A stretch of 64,000 nt of DNA from Chryseobacterium sp. SORGH_AS_0447 (GCF_030818695.1 NZ_JAUTAR010000001.1:2412501-2476500), one strand, 5' to 3'; shown: positions 26,881-36,298, counted from the first letter of the stretch. Numbers and translations: made by a program. The notes: generated from the sequence alone by a model not told the origin.

Positions 26881-27023
26881 AGGCTGCAAAGTTAAAAAAT
26901 TATTAACAGGTAAAGAAATTCATTACGATTGAAATTAATAATGACATTTAATATTTGCTCACGATTTTCATTTATTTTTTGCAAATGTTTAATCGTGGTA
27001 TAGTTTCGTTTGGGGTTTTGCAT

Positions 27024-27031
27024 TATCTTTG
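27024..27031 (+). promoter_or_regulatory. cphA: Candidate -7 element for cphA
   Basis: TATCTTTG matches TAnnTTTG and lies 45 nt before the cphA start; no convincing TTG occurs at the expected distance upstream. Confidence 0.4.
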
Positions 27032-27076
27032 ATACTAAATGCAGTTATCGTTAACTATTAAAAATGCAAATAGACT

Positions 27077-29707
27077 ATGAAAATTGAAAAGATACAGGCG
27101 CTACGCGGTCCAAACATCTGGAGTATCCGAAGGAAGAAGCTGATACAGATGAGGTTGGATCTCGAAGAAATGGAGAATTTCCCTACCAATAAAATCGATG
27201 GTTTCAGAGAAAGAATAGAAAAGCTGATTCCGTCTTTATTCACCCACCGCTGTTCCGAAGGAGTAGAAGGCGGTTTTTTTCACCGGATTGAAACGGGAAC
27301 GTGGATGGGACACGTTATTGAACATATCGCGCTTGAAATTCAGACCCTGGCAGGAATGGATGTGGGCTTCGGAAGAACCCGCGAAACAAAAACGCCGGGA
27401 ATTTATAATGTCGTCTTCAATTATATCGAGGAAAATGCCGGGATTTATGCCGCGGAAGAATCGGTAAAAATTGCCGAAGCCTTGATTAAAGGAGATGAAT
27501 ACGATTTGAATGCCTGCATTAAAACATTAAAGGAAATCAGGGAAAGAGTGCGACTCGGCCCTTCTACGGGAAGTATTGTGGAAGAAGCCGTTTCCCGGAG
27601 AATTCCATGGATCCGCCTGGGGACAAATTCATTGGTTCAATTGGGTTACGGGGTAAACCAGCAGCGCTTTCAGGCGACCATTACCGGAAACACCAGTTCA
27701 ATTGCCGTAGATATTGCATGTAACAAAGAGTTAACCAAAAGAATGCTGCATGATGCTGCCATTCCTGTTCCGATCGGAGATCTGGTCATGGATGAAGAAG
27801 GACTGGATAGTGTCGTACGAAAAATAGGATATCCTGTTGTGATTAAGCCTTTGGACGGCAATCACGGAAAAGGTTCTTCGATTAATGTAAACGACTGGGA
27901 AGCGGCAAAAATAGGACTACAGCACGCACAGAAATATTCCAACAAGGTTATCGTAGAAAAGTATATCACAGGCTACGATTTCAGGGTTTTGGTTATTAAT
28001 AATAAAATGGTGGCTGCCGCAAGAAGGGTTCCTGCGCACGTTGTAGGTGACGGCGAACTGAATCTTCAGCAGCTGATCGATAAAGAAAATACAGATCCGA
28101 GAAGAGGCTATGGCCATGAAAATGTGTTGACGGAAATTCTGATCGATAAAGATACAACGGAGTTGCTTGAGAAACTTCATTATACTTTGGAAACGGTTCC
28201 TCAAAGGGGAGAAATCGTTTATTTGAAGTCTACCGCCAACCTTTCAACGGGAGGTACTTCTATTGATGTAACCGATATGGTGCATCCGGAAAATATCACG
28301 ATGGCGGAAAGGATTTCCAAAATCATCGGTCTTGATGTTTGCGGAATCGATATTATGGCAGAGAATCTTACCCAGCCGTTAAAAGAAAGCGGCGGTGCGA
28401 TCATCGAAGTGAATGCTGCTCCCGGCTTTAGGATGCATCTGGCTCCAAGTGAAGGGCTTCCGAGAAATGTAGCGGCTCCGGTGGTAGATATGCTGTATCC
28501 GCAGGGAAAACCTTTTACCATTCCGATTATCGCCGTAACGGGAACCAACGGAAAAACAACGACTACACGGTTAATCTCCCATATTGTAAAAAGCAACGGC
28601 TACAGAGTCGGGTTTACTACATCAGACGGAATTTACATCCAGAATACGATGCTGACGAAAGGAGATACCACAGGACCTCTTTCTGCGGAATTTATCCTGA
28701 AAGATCCTACCGTAGAATTTGCAGTTTTAGAAACAGCCAGGGGCGGAATTTTACGTTCAGGATTAGGGTTTTCTCAGTGTGACATCGGGGTTTTGACTAA
28801 CATCAAAGAAGACCATTTGGGTTTGAATGATATCCACAACCTGAAAGATTTGACAAGGGTTAAAAGGGTCGTTCTCGACAGTGTAAAGAAAAACGGCTGG
28901 AGCGTGATGAACGCTGATGACGAATATTCGATGAGAATCATCAACGACCTGCATTCCAACATCGCGATTTTCAGCATGGATGAAAACAACCCCCACATCA
29001 AAAAATTTGCGAAGGAAGGCAAAATTACCTGTGTGTATGAAGAAGGTTTTGTCACCATCAAAAAAGGCGACTGGAAGATCAGGATCGGAAAAGCCAAAGA
29101 CTTCCCGATTACGATGGAAGGAAAAGCCAAGTTCATGATTGAAAATGTATTGGCAGCAAGTTTGGCGTCTTATTTATATGGTTTTGGGATTGAAGATATT
29201 TCCAATTCCCTGCGGACTTTCATTCCAAGTGCACAGCTGACTCCGGGAAGGCTGAATGTGTTTAAATTCAAAAACTTTAAGGTTTTAATTGATTTTGCCC
29301 ACAATCCTGCCGGGTATGAAGCCATTGAAGATTACCTTAAAAACGTGGAAGCAACGAAAAAGATCGGGATTATTTCCGGTGTCGGCGACCGAAGAGACAG
29401 CGACATCAGGGAGTGCGGAAAAATTGCAGGAAGAATGTTCGACCACATTATCATCCGCAACGAGAAGCACCTTCGTGGAAGGACGGAAGAAGAAATCAAC
29501 GGTTTGATCATCGAAGGGATGCAGTCTTCCGGAAGGGACGTCAGCTACGAAATTATTCCAAAAGAAATCGAAGCCCTGAAACACGCTATGGGTATGGCTG
29601 AGGAAGGAACCTTCATTACCGCTTTAAGCGATGTAATTTCCAATGCTATTGATCTCGTTCAGGAATATCAGGCAAGGGAAATGATGGAGGATGATAAGGT
29701 TCAGTAA
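27077..29707 (+). CDS. cphA: Cyanophycin synthetase
   Basis: This 876-residue protein has the three parts of CphA: an N-terminal domain (about 1-160), an ATP-grasp ligase domain (about 220-475, with VIKPLDGNHGKGSSINV) and a Mur-ligase-like domain (from about 486, P-loop TGTNGKTTTTRL). The ATP-grasp site adds aspartate to the backbone and the Mur site attaches arginine to the side-chain carboxylate, forming an insoluble nitrogen and carbon store without ribosomes. cphB and iaaA, divergent and next door, supply breakdown. A perfect 14-bp terminator follows. The length agrees with known CphA proteins. Confidence 0.96.
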   Translation: MKIEKIQALRGPNIWSIRRKKLIQMRLDLEEMENFPTNKIDGFRERIEKLIPSLFTHRCSEGVEGGFFHRIETGTWMGHVIEHIALEIQTLAGMDVGFGRTRETKTPGIYNVVFNYIEENAGIYAAEESVKIAEALIKGDEYDLNACIKTLKEIRERVRLGPSTGSIVEEAVSRRIPWIRLGTNSLVQLGYGVNQQRFQATITGNTSSIAVDIACNKELTKRMLHDAAIPVPIGDLVMDEEGLDSVVRKIGYPVVIKPLDGNHGKGSSINVNDWEAAKIGLQHAQKYSNKVIVEKYITGYDFRVLVINNKMVAAARRVPAHVVGDGELNLQQLIDKENTDPRRGYGHENVLTEILIDKDTTELLEKLHYTLETVPQRGEIVYLKSTANLSTGGTSIDVTDMVHPENITMAERISKIIGLDVCGIDIMAENLTQPLKESGGAIIEVNAAPGFRMHLAPSEGLPRNVAAPVVDMLYPQGKPFTIPIIAVTGTNGKTTTTRLISHIVKSNGYRVGFTTSDGIYIQNTMLTKGDTTGPLSAEFILKDPTVEFAVLETARGGILRSGLGFSQCDIGVLTNIKEDHLGLNDIHNLKDLTRVKRVVLDSVKKNGWSVMNADDEYSMRIINDLHSNIAIFSMDENNPHIKKFAKEGKITCVYEEGFVTIKKGDWKIRIGKAKDFPITMEGKAKFMIENVLAASLASYLYGFGIEDISNSLRTFIPSAQLTPGRLNVFKFKNFKVLIDFAHNPAGYEAIEDYLKNVEATKKIGIISGVGDRRDSDIRECGKIAGRMFDHIIIRNEKHLRGRTEEEINGLIIEGMQSSGRDVSYEIIPKEIEALKHAMGMAEEGTFITALSDVISNAIDLVQEYQAREMMEDDKVQ

Positions 29708-29730
29708 ACAAGATATAATATACAAACAAA

Positions 29731-29766
29731 GTTTCGGCGGCATCAGAGATGCCGCCGAAACTTTTA
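29731..29766 (+). terminator. cphA terminator
   Basis: A perfect 14-bp GC-rich stem (GTTTCGGCGGCATC at 29731-29744, GATGCCGCCGAAAC at 29748-29761) with a 3-nt loop is followed by TTTT. Confidence 0.9.
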
Positions 29767-29776
29767 AAAACAAAAA

Positions 29777-30526
29777 GTGAAAGTAAGGTTTAAAAAAGAC
29801 CTGCCCAATTTTAGAAATCTGGACGAATATCTGGTGATAGGATTTGGTTATCATGAAAGTAAAGCAAGATTTTACCTGATAGCTGATGATAATTTTGCTA
29901 TCGGCTACGGAATGTCAAAACATTTTGATATTATTGATGATACTACCGATGGTTATGTAAGAAGGGATGATTTGAATTTTGGATTTGAATTTTATCTGGA
30001 ACAGGGAATGAATAATTTGAGGAAAGATCTCAGCAACTATTGGGAGATCAACCATCCTTATGAAAACGTTAGATATTTTGCAGATAAGAAGTATCCTGTT
30101 TCTGTAGATTATGAGAAAAGCATGCTGAATGAAGATAATAAACTAAGCCGTATTGAAGGCGCTTTGTTATTTATCGATCATTATTTGTACGAACAATTGT
30201 GGGACGATACGTATAGAGAAGGCTTGGAGTTTCATAAAATGAATTCGCTGGATTATTTGCTGGAAAAAAAGGTAAAAGAACCCATAGCAATCAATATAAA
30301 TGATTATAAAGATCAACTTTTAAAATTTATAGAAAAAGCTTTTGGAATAAGAGAGGGATCAACAGACAAGCCTGATTATTATGCCCGAACACTTTCAGGT
30401 TTGATCAGTGCTCTTTTTGTGAATGAAATTTCGTCGGTTCAAAGGCTTGAATCATTTTATGATGACTGTTTCGTTATTGAGTACGAAAACCGTTATTATA
30501 TTTTAAGCAGATATTGGGCATCCTGA
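29777..30526 (+). CDS. Hypothetical protein (GTG start)
   Basis: I do not recognise this 249-residue protein. It is acidic, rich in Y, D and F, predicted soluble and without a signal peptide. Its composition recalls immunity proteins of polymorphic toxin systems, but no toxin gene is nearby and this is only a resemblance. The GTG at 29777 lies just after the cphA terminator, so transcription must start within a few bases or read through; a later start such as MSKHF near residue 45 is possible. A terminator follows at 30541. Confidence 0.65.
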   Translation: MKVRFKKDLPNFRNLDEYLVIGFGYHESKARFYLIADDNFAIGYGMSKHFDIIDDTTDGYVRRDDLNFGFEFYLEQGMNNLRKDLSNYWEINHPYENVRYFADKKYPVSVDYEKSMLNEDNKLSRIEGALLFIDHYLYEQLWDDTYREGLEFHKMNSLDYLLEKKVKEPIAININDYKDQLLKFIEKAFGIREGSTDKPDYYARTLSGLISALFVNEISSVQRLESFYDDCFVIEYENRYYILSRYWAS

Positions 30527-30540
30527 AGTAATGATAAAAC

Positions 30541-30567
30541 AAAACCTCCAAAAATTCGGAGGTTTTT
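30541..30567. terminator. Terminator between convergent genes
   Basis: AAAACCTCC (30541-30549) pairs with GGAGGTTTT (30558-30566) around an 8-nt loop. The A and T flanks allow termination from both strands. Confidence 0.85.
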
Positions 30568-30571
30568 ATGT

Positions 30572-31030
30572 TTAAAAATTTTCCCAGGTTGATTTTATCT
30601 TCTGCATTTTAACCAGATAAAAATACAGCGGAATCAATTCCAGTCTTATGATAAAATTGATATTCGGAAGAGTAAACGGAACAACAACCATCATGATGAT
30701 GCAGACGGCAATCCCTATGATAGCATCGATAATAGCCGCCTGAAGCGCCCATTTCTGTTCAAATCAAAGCCCGTATGCAACAATCCCTTTAAATATTAAT
30801 AGTAAAGCAGTGATCATTCCCGGCACCGTATAAGGATGACTGGCGGTAATTCCATAGAGCGACAAGTCGATCTTGTTTAAAAATGGCCCGATGATGAAAA
30901 ATAAAGCCGCGAACGATCCTCCGATCAAAAAGAACCATAAAAATATTTTAATCCACAAAGGCAATAAATTTCTTCTTCGTGTAAAATTTTCTTTTGTTTC
31001 AAACTCCTGAAAAGCTGAGCTTTCTTCCAT
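30572..31030 (-). pseudogene. Small membrane protein interrupted by an in-frame TGA
   Basis: From the ATG at 31030 the frame reads 88 codons and then meets TGA at 30764-30766. The same frame continues without another stop for 63 codons to a TAA at 30572-30574. The continuation (FEQKWALQAAIIDAIIGIAV...) is hydrophobic and forms two more membrane segments, giving a 152-residue protein with about four helices. The TGA most likely replaces a tryptophan TGG, so a single G-to-A change or a sequencing error would explain it. It is 18 bp after the ATP-grasp-like gene and closes the ligase cluster. The family is not recognised. Confidence 0.75.
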
Positions 31031-31048
31031 TATTTATTAGTTTTAAAA

Positions 31049-32233
31049 TTATTCTTCCGCAAAAAAAGCATTCGAGCTTCCGATCCAGATCGCATCTTTC
31101 TTATTGAAATCGACGTTGACCATCGCCGCTTTGGTCATTCTGCCCAGATTTTCCAATAGGATAGGGCGTTCATCGTTTTCGTACCAAATATACAACAATC
31201 TGATTTCCGCTTTAGAAAATTCGCCGTTAATATCTTTAAAAACCGGTTCGTACTGCACTTTTCTCTGAAGGATATAGTTTTCTTTATCCTCGATGGCATC
31301 CGTTATTTCTTTTGTAGGATTTAAATTGACGCCGCTGCCGGCGAAAGAAAATAGGGGCTTCAATACAAAATCTTCAAGATTTTCATGTTCCGGAAATTCA
31401 TGTAGGAAATAGCTTTTCGGAACAAACTGATGATGCAAAAGCGGCAGTAAATACTTGGAGATTTTGAAGAACCAGTTTGGATGGGTCACCCAGGTTACAT
31501 CAATATCTTCCCGGAAATCAAATTCGGTTTTCAGATCCGGAATTCGGTCCAGTTCGTCGAAGATCACCCTGTTGTAAATTCTTTTAACCTCCGTTAACTG
31601 TCCGTTGTTGTCGTAGAATAATTTTTTACCTTCCTTTTTTATTTTGGTGAGGCAAACCGTTTTGATGCCCAGCAGTTTTTCTGTTAACACAAAATCAATG
31701 GCCGTTTTCTGTTTTTCAGGGTAAATTTCAAGGAGAATCACATGTTCAGGATTTTCGCTGCCGACAATAAGTTCTTTTAAATGATTTTTAAAAGTTTCAT
31801 GGGGCATTTTATTCCTGATTTCCGAAAGAAAAGGGTAGACTTCGCAGAAAGTATCTTCGAAAACCTTTTGAAAAGCATATAAAGAAGGAAAAGCCTGGAG
31901 CTCGATCAGCTGCGGCTCGATTTCACCGTTTCCACTTTTGCAGATTCCGAAATCGATGGTGAAGAAATGCGGCTGATCCGTATCGTTGGGAACGCGGCAG
32001 TTTTCGGGAATTGCTTTCTGAAGGACTTCTGCCGGTAAAGCTTTAATCTGGTCGATAATGCTTTCACTGGCATTGATGAGCTTAGATTCAAATTCTTTGG
32101 TTAAAAACAATGGGCTTTCCGATATTCTGAATACCGGTTCCAGGCCGCTTTTCTGTTTGAGGATTTCTTTAAGCCTGCTGTATTTTTCCTGTGAAAATTC
32201 CTGGTTAAACTGCTCTCTGTAGGTTGGGATCAT
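31049..32233 (-). CDS. ATP-grasp-like protein of the ligase cluster
   Basis: This protein (394 residues from the ATG at 32233) resembles ATP-grasp enzymes in its last 120 residues: EDFVLKPLFSFAGSGVNLNP is a nucleotide-binding lysine/glycine loop, and AEIRLLYIW and ILLENLGRMTKAA are later strands. The N-terminal 200 residues (with DFGICKSGNGEIEPQLIELQ) resemble no domain I can name. An alternative start at 32269 would add 12 residues, but it would place a terminator-like hairpin (32257-32285) over the start codon, so I prefer 32233. It is one of three ATP-grasp-type genes in the cluster and would form an amide or peptide bond; substrates are unknown. Confidence 0.75.
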   Translation of the reverse strand: MIPTYREQFNQEFSQEKYSRLKEILKQKSGLEPVFRISESPLFLTKEFESKLINASESIIDQIKALPAEVLQKAIPENCRVPNDTDQPHFFTIDFGICKSGNGEIEPQLIELQAFPSLYAFQKVFEDTFCEVYPFLSEIRNKMPHETFKNHLKELIVGSENPEHVILLEIYPEKQKTAIDFVLTEKLLGIKTVCLTKIKKEGKKLFYDNNGQLTEVKRIYNRVIFDELDRIPDLKTEFDFREDIDVTWVTHPNWFFKISKYLLPLLHHQFVPKSYFLHEFPEHENLEDFVLKPLFSFAGSGVNLNPTKEITDAIEDKENYILQRKVQYEPVFKDINGEFSKAEIRLLYIWYENDERPILLENLGRMTKAAMVNVDFNKKDAIWIGSSNAFFAEE

Positions 32234-32256
32234 ATTCTTTTTCTTTTTGTGATTAA

Positions 32257-32285
32257 AAAAATCGGACAATGAATGCCCGATTTTT
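32257..32285 (-). terminator. Hairpin between the amidotransferase and ATP-grasp-like genes
   Basis: AAAAATCGG (32257-32265) and CCGATTTTT (32277-32285) form a 9-bp stem with an 11-nt loop, and on the minus strand it is followed by TTTTTTAATC. It sits inside the gene run, so it may be a partial terminator that lowers expression of the last two genes. Confidence 0.65.
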
Positions 32286-32311
32286 CAAAATATTTTTAAT
32301 GGTTATTTTTT

Positions 32312-33145
32312 TTAAACTGTTGCCTGCGTTTGGTTCAGGATATTCTGTTTTGCCCTGTTCAGGAATCGGGGAAGAATCTGGGCCTGGGTAAGGGTGATTT
32401 TATCTTCGTCGTCAATCCGGTCGATGGTTTCCAGATATTTTTCCATCCCGAAATTCTCGATCATTGCCTGTTTGTTCTTCTCGTCCTTTAGGTTTTCGAT
32501 CATCCCTGCGGGATTTGCTTCCGGATGAAACTGTGTTCCGAAGATTTCTTCTGAAAAACGGACCGCCATTACCGCTCTTTCCAGATTAATATGGGGCCGC
32601 GATTTCTCGATGGCTACGATTTTCATTCCGAGTTCTTCAAAACGGCTGTAATCGGGCTCAATAAACTGGAACGCTCTCGAATCCACTGCATAAAACGGAT
32701 CGGGTAAATTTTTAAATAAAAACTCCTGTTCGCCTTCTTCTGTTTTATGAACCGGCATGATGCCGAAAGAATAGGATTTCCGTCTGTTGATTGTCCCGAG
32801 TTTCCAGTGAATGCTCGCCAGCTGAAAGGAATGACAGATTAGAAAAACATATTTTTTACGGTCGTTACATTGGTTATACTCAAAAATTTCATCCAAGAAC
32901 GCTGCAAATCGGTCTTCCCATTCCAGCCCTTCCCGGTGCGGATCTCCCGGACCGCCTGATGAAATGAAAATGTCAAAATTCTCGATCTCCGGCATTTCAT
33001 TTTTAAACCTTACATCAAATGTTTCAATGCTTACCTCTTCTTCGGTGCTCTGCTGAAAGGTTTCGGAGATTTCTTTTATGTTTTTAAATCCCTGATTTAC
33101 CTGGTTGTTATTCATATCCAGCAAAGCCATTCGGATATTCTTCAT
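32312..33145 (-). CDS. Class I glutamine amidotransferase-like protein
   Basis: This 277-residue protein has the class I amidotransferase fold: a GGPGDPH turn near residues 64-70, the nucleophile C104 in LICHSFQLA, and the H207-x-E209 pair in GTQFHPEANPAG. The usual glycine after the nucleophile is replaced by histidine (C-H-S-F-Q), which is atypical. Family members release ammonia from glutamine for a partner synthetase, or act as gamma-glutamyl hydrolases. It lies between the GCS2 ligase (33 bp upstream) and the ATP-grasp-like gene, so it could feed ammonia to, or trim, their product. Confidence 0.85.
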   Translation of the reverse strand: MKNIRMALLDMNNNQVNQGFKNIKEISETFQQSTEEEVSIETFDVRFKNEMPEIENFDIFISSGGPGDPHREGLEWEDRFAAFLDEIFEYNQCNDRKKYVFLICHSFQLASIHWKLGTINRRKSYSFGIMPVHKTEEGEQEFLFKNLPDPFYAVDSRAFQFIEPDYSRFEELGMKIVAIEKSRPHINLERAVMAVRFSEEIFGTQFHPEANPAGMIENLKDEKNKQAMIENFGMEKYLETIDRIDDEDKITLTQAQILPRFLNRAKQNILNQTQATV

Positions 33146-33178
33146 ACGACATTCTATTTTTGCAAAGTTACCGAATAT

Positions 33179-34297
33179 TTACCAAGCGTTTTCGCTATGC
33201 GTTATGCCATACTCCGTTTCAGAGATCATATAATCCACCACTTTGGTAAGGTCGCCGGTTTCGTTAAATATTTTAAGCTGGCGGTCTGCGCCGGTTCCGT
33301 TTTCAAGGATCGTCCAAGCATATTCCACCTCTTTACGGCAGCCTAAGTCGTCTACGACGTCATCGATAAACTCAAGAAGCTCTTTCAGCAAATCGGGATA
33401 CGGCACAGATTCTTCTTTACCGAAATCGATCAGGTGGGCTTCAATTCCGCTTTTGGATGCCCTCCATTTATTTTCGTTCAGCAAAAGCCTTCTGTAGCTT
33501 CTGAAGCTTAAATTCTGCTGGTGCAGTTTACAGATTTTTGCGACAAGCGACTGCATAATGGCAGCTAAACAAACGGTTTCCTCAATCCGCAAAGGCATAT
33601 CACAGATTCTGAACTCAATGGTAGGGTAGAACGGGTGAACTCTGAGATCCCACCAGATTTTCTTTGCATTGTCGATCGTTCCGGTTTTTACCAGCAGATC
33701 CACATAGCTGTCGAACTCCGCCAGCGAATTGAAGAAACTCGGGATCCCTGTTCTCGGGAATTTTACAAAAATTTCCTGACGGTACGATTTAAATCCGGTA
33801 TTTCTGCCGATCCAGAAAGGCGAGTTGGTAGACAACGCATAGACGTGCGGAAGAAAATACCGCATGACATTCTGTATTCTTACGCCTTCTTCACGGTTCG
33901 GGATTCCGATGTGCACATGCAGCCCAAAGATTAGATTTCCCCGCGCCACATCGCCCATATCGTCTACGATTTTATTGTAACGTTCGCCGTTCGTAATGGT
34001 GTTGTGCTCCCAATTGGAAAACGGGTGGGTACCGCCCCCGGAAACCCTGAGCCCCTGCTCATGAGCGGTTTTGATGAGGTGCCTTCTGAGGCTCGTCAGT
34101 TCCGCTTTCGCTTCCTGGATATTCTGGCAGATGCCCGTTTCCATCTCGATCATGGATTCGTGCATTTCGTGTTTTAAATTTTCACTTAAAACCGCTTTTC
34201 CGCCTTCAATAATTTTCGAAACATGAGAAATCAGATCCCTGCTCTCAACATCAATAATTTGATATTCTTCTTCGATTCCGATAGTAAACTGATGCAT
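33179..34297 (-). CDS. Carboxylate-amine ligase of the GCS2/YbdK family
   Basis: This 372-residue enzyme belongs to the glutamate-cysteine ligase 2 family, with the start motif FTIGIEEEYQIID (metal-binding glutamates at 8-11), the LHVHIGIPN segment and the RVHPFYPTIEFRICD segment. YbdK-type proteins join a carboxylate to an amine using ATP. E. coli YbdK has weak gamma-glutamylcysteine activity, but the true substrates of most members are unknown. It lies in a minus-strand run with three ATP-grasp-type proteins, an amidotransferase and esterases, 27 bp from the RimK-like gene. Confidence 0.9.
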   Translation of the reverse strand: MHQFTIGIEEEYQIIDVESRDLISHVSKIIEGGKAVLSENLKHEMHESMIEMETGICQNIQEAKAELTSLRRHLIKTAHEQGLRVSGGGTHPFSNWEHNTITNGERYNKIVDDMGDVARGNLIFGLHVHIGIPNREEGVRIQNVMRYFLPHVYALSTNSPFWIGRNTGFKSYRQEIFVKFPRTGIPSFFNSLAEFDSYVDLLVKTGTIDNAKKIWWDLRVHPFYPTIEFRICDMPLRIEETVCLAAIMQSLVAKICKLHQQNLSFRSYRRLLLNENKWRASKSGIEAHLIDFGKEESVPYPDLLKELLEFIDDVVDDLGCRKEVEYAWTILENGTGADRQLKIFNETGDLTKVVDYMISETEYGITHSENAW

Positions 34298-34324
34298 TTT
34301 TTTTCGTGTTTTTTATATACGTTC

Positions 34325-35278
34325 TTATTTTACAGAATCCTTAACGAAGGTTCCCCAGGAGATATTCGGTTTTCCGGGAACATATTCCTTCGCTTTTTCC
34401 ACAGCTAATTTTGCGGCATGCTCTACAATCCATGCAAAATTTTCTTCACCTACCGAATTTCGGTCGGCATCGGGAGCCGGGTTGCAGAAGTCGATGGCAT
34501 AAGGAATTCCGTCTCTTACCGCAAATTCTACGGTATTGAAATCGTAGCCCAGTGCTTTATTCATTTTAATGGTGTAATCGTGGATGGTTTTCAATAATTT
34601 CTCCAGTTCCTTGCCTGCCGTTTTATGAGTTGTTTCGTACCTAAGATGAGGTGCATTTCTAGGCTCATAAGGCATGATGTGAACATATTTCTGGCCCAGG
34701 CAATACACCCGATAATAATCGTCGAAAATAATTTCTTCCTGTACCATCATTACCAATTGTTCCGTTTCTCCTAGTTTTGCCCAAAGATCTTCCGGATTAT
34801 CTACCCGGTATACATTTCTCCAGCCGCCGCCATCATGAGGCTTCATATAGGCCGGAAATCCTACATAATCGAAGATATAATACCAGTCGTGAGGGAATTT
34901 CAGGTTTCTGAAGGAAGTTTCCGAAGTATTGGTCGGTCTCTCATGAGAAGGGAGCAATACGGTTTTCGGAAGGGGAATGCCGAGTTTCGTCATCAACGCA
35001 TTATTGAAAAACTTTTCATCAGCACTCCACCAGAATGGGTTATTGATAACATAAGTCCCGTTCAGTGCTGCATTTTTAAGATACGCCCTGTAAAAAGGCA
35101 CATCCTGTGAAATCCTGTCGATGATCACTGCATATCCATAATCGGCACCCTGCTCAAGTTTATCGATGTTTACCGGTTCGGCAACAATCTCCCCTTTGCC
35201 AAGCTCATTTACTTTATCGATAAATGCCCAGGGAAATGTATCTTCCATACCGAACAAGATTCCTACTTTTTTAGCCAT
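34325..35278 (-). CDS. RimK-like ATP-grasp ligase of the cluster
   Basis: This 317-residue protein has an N-terminal pre-ATP-grasp domain (starting MAKKVGILFGMEDTFPWAF) and an ATP-grasp core: YVGFPAYMKPHDGGGWRNVY supplies the nucleotide-binding lysine and glycine loop, and GYDFNTVEFAVRDGIPYAID the later metal-binding region. It resembles RimK/glutathione synthetase-type enzymes that add amino acids to a carboxyl group. It starts the compact block with the GCS2 ligase, with about 200 bp of upstream sequence that could hold a promoter. The substrate is unknown. Confidence 0.88.
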   Translation of the reverse strand: MAKKVGILFGMEDTFPWAFIDKVNELGKGEIVAEPVNIDKLEQGADYGYAVIIDRISQDVPFYRAYLKNAALNGTYVINNPFWWSADEKFFNNALMTKLGIPLPKTVLLPSHERPTNTSETSFRNLKFPHDWYYIFDYVGFPAYMKPHDGGGWRNVYRVDNPEDLWAKLGETEQLVMMVQEEIIFDDYYRVYCLGQKYVHIMPYEPRNAPHLRYETTHKTAGKELEKLLKTIHDYTIKMNKALGYDFNTVEFAVRDGIPYAIDFCNPAPDADRNSVGEENFAWIVEHAAKLAVEKAKEYVPGKPNISWGTFVKDSVK

Positions 35279-35474
35279 AATGTATTTTTTTTAATGTTTT
35301 TATTATTGAGTTAATTAAATATATTTTGTTACTGATTTGAATTAACTATGACGTCACTGTTTTCTATAAAAAATTGATCTTAACTGATGAGTTTTAATGC
35401 TACGCTTGTCGAAATGCCATTGCGGACTTTGCGTTCAAATCATTCACAATTTATATCAATTAGTTTAAAATGAA

Positions 35475-36188
35475 TTAAGAGAAAAAAGCCCCTATAAAAG
35501 TCGGGAAAACCATTCTCCAGAGCGGCCAGTCGTGATTGATCCATTTTCTCTCATCGTACCAGAAGTCGATTCCTTTTGAAGACAGAATGCCCGCCATTTC
35601 CACATTTTTATCTTTACAGATATCCTGATCGGAAGTGCTCAGAACAATATGCATGTGCTTGTATTTCCAGGCTTCATCATTTTTCACATATTCCCTCGGA
35701 CAGTTGTAATACACCAGGTCATCGGAATATCCGTCCATGAAATTCCTGATGCTGAAAGCTCCCGAGAGACAGAATAAATGCGAAACAACATCCGGGAACC
35801 GGAAGGCAAAATTGGCCGCATGATAGCCTCCAAAGCTCGCCCCGGCAACGGCCACGCGGTGGGTATTATGAAGTTTCTGAATGTAAGGAACAAATTCCTT
35901 GATCAGGAACTGCACGTATTTTTCATAATTCCTGATTCTTTGCTGGGGCGGAATGCTTTCATCGTAAAAGCTCCAGCTGTCGATCGTCTGGATGTTGTAG
36001 AGCTTTACTTTTCCCTGTTCTACAAACCAGTTGATGCTACCGTTCAGGTGAAAATCATGGTTTTGGGTATATTGCCCCTGTGAAGTCGGAAACATGATGA
36101 TCGGATATCCGTAATGTCCCGTAACTTCTACTTTAAGGCTTGTTCCTAAAATATGTGAGTAATAATCGGTATGTTCTATTTGCGGCAT
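35475..36188 (-). CDS. Esterase family alpha/beta hydrolase of the cluster
   Basis: This 237-residue protein has an alpha/beta hydrolase fold of the esterase D/putative esterase type. The nucleophile elbow is GASFGG with S118, the acid is probably in the STSDQD segment, and the histidine is in WINHDWPLW near the C terminus. No signal peptide is present, so it acts in the cytoplasm. It is encoded between two ATP-grasp genes. A role in releasing or transferring an acyl intermediate made by the ligases is inferred from position only. Confidence 0.88.
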   Translation of the reverse strand: MPQIEHTDYYSHILGTSLKVEVTGHYGYPIIMFPTSQGQYTQNHDFHLNGSINWFVEQGKVKLYNIQTIDSWSFYDESIPPQQRIRNYEKYVQFLIKEFVPYIQKLHNTHRVAVAGASFGGYHAANFAFRFPDVVSHLFCLSGAFSIRNFMDGYSDDLVYYNCPREYVKNDEAWKYKHMHIVLSTSDQDICKDKNVEMAGILSSKGIDFWYDERKWINHDWPLWRMVFPTFIGAFFS

Positions 36189-36298
36189 TTTTTGTTATTT
36201 GGAGTTAGAGAAGGTTGTAATCACCTTTGATTTTTATTAATGAAGCTTTTAAGCTTAGGCAGACCCTGATCTTTGCACGGTTTCACCGGCAGAAATTT

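Noticed and set aside
30764..30766. TGA read as selenocysteine
   Set aside because: No SECIS-like hairpin was recognised just downstream, and the protein is a plain membrane protein with no redox motif; a tryptophan codon change is simpler.
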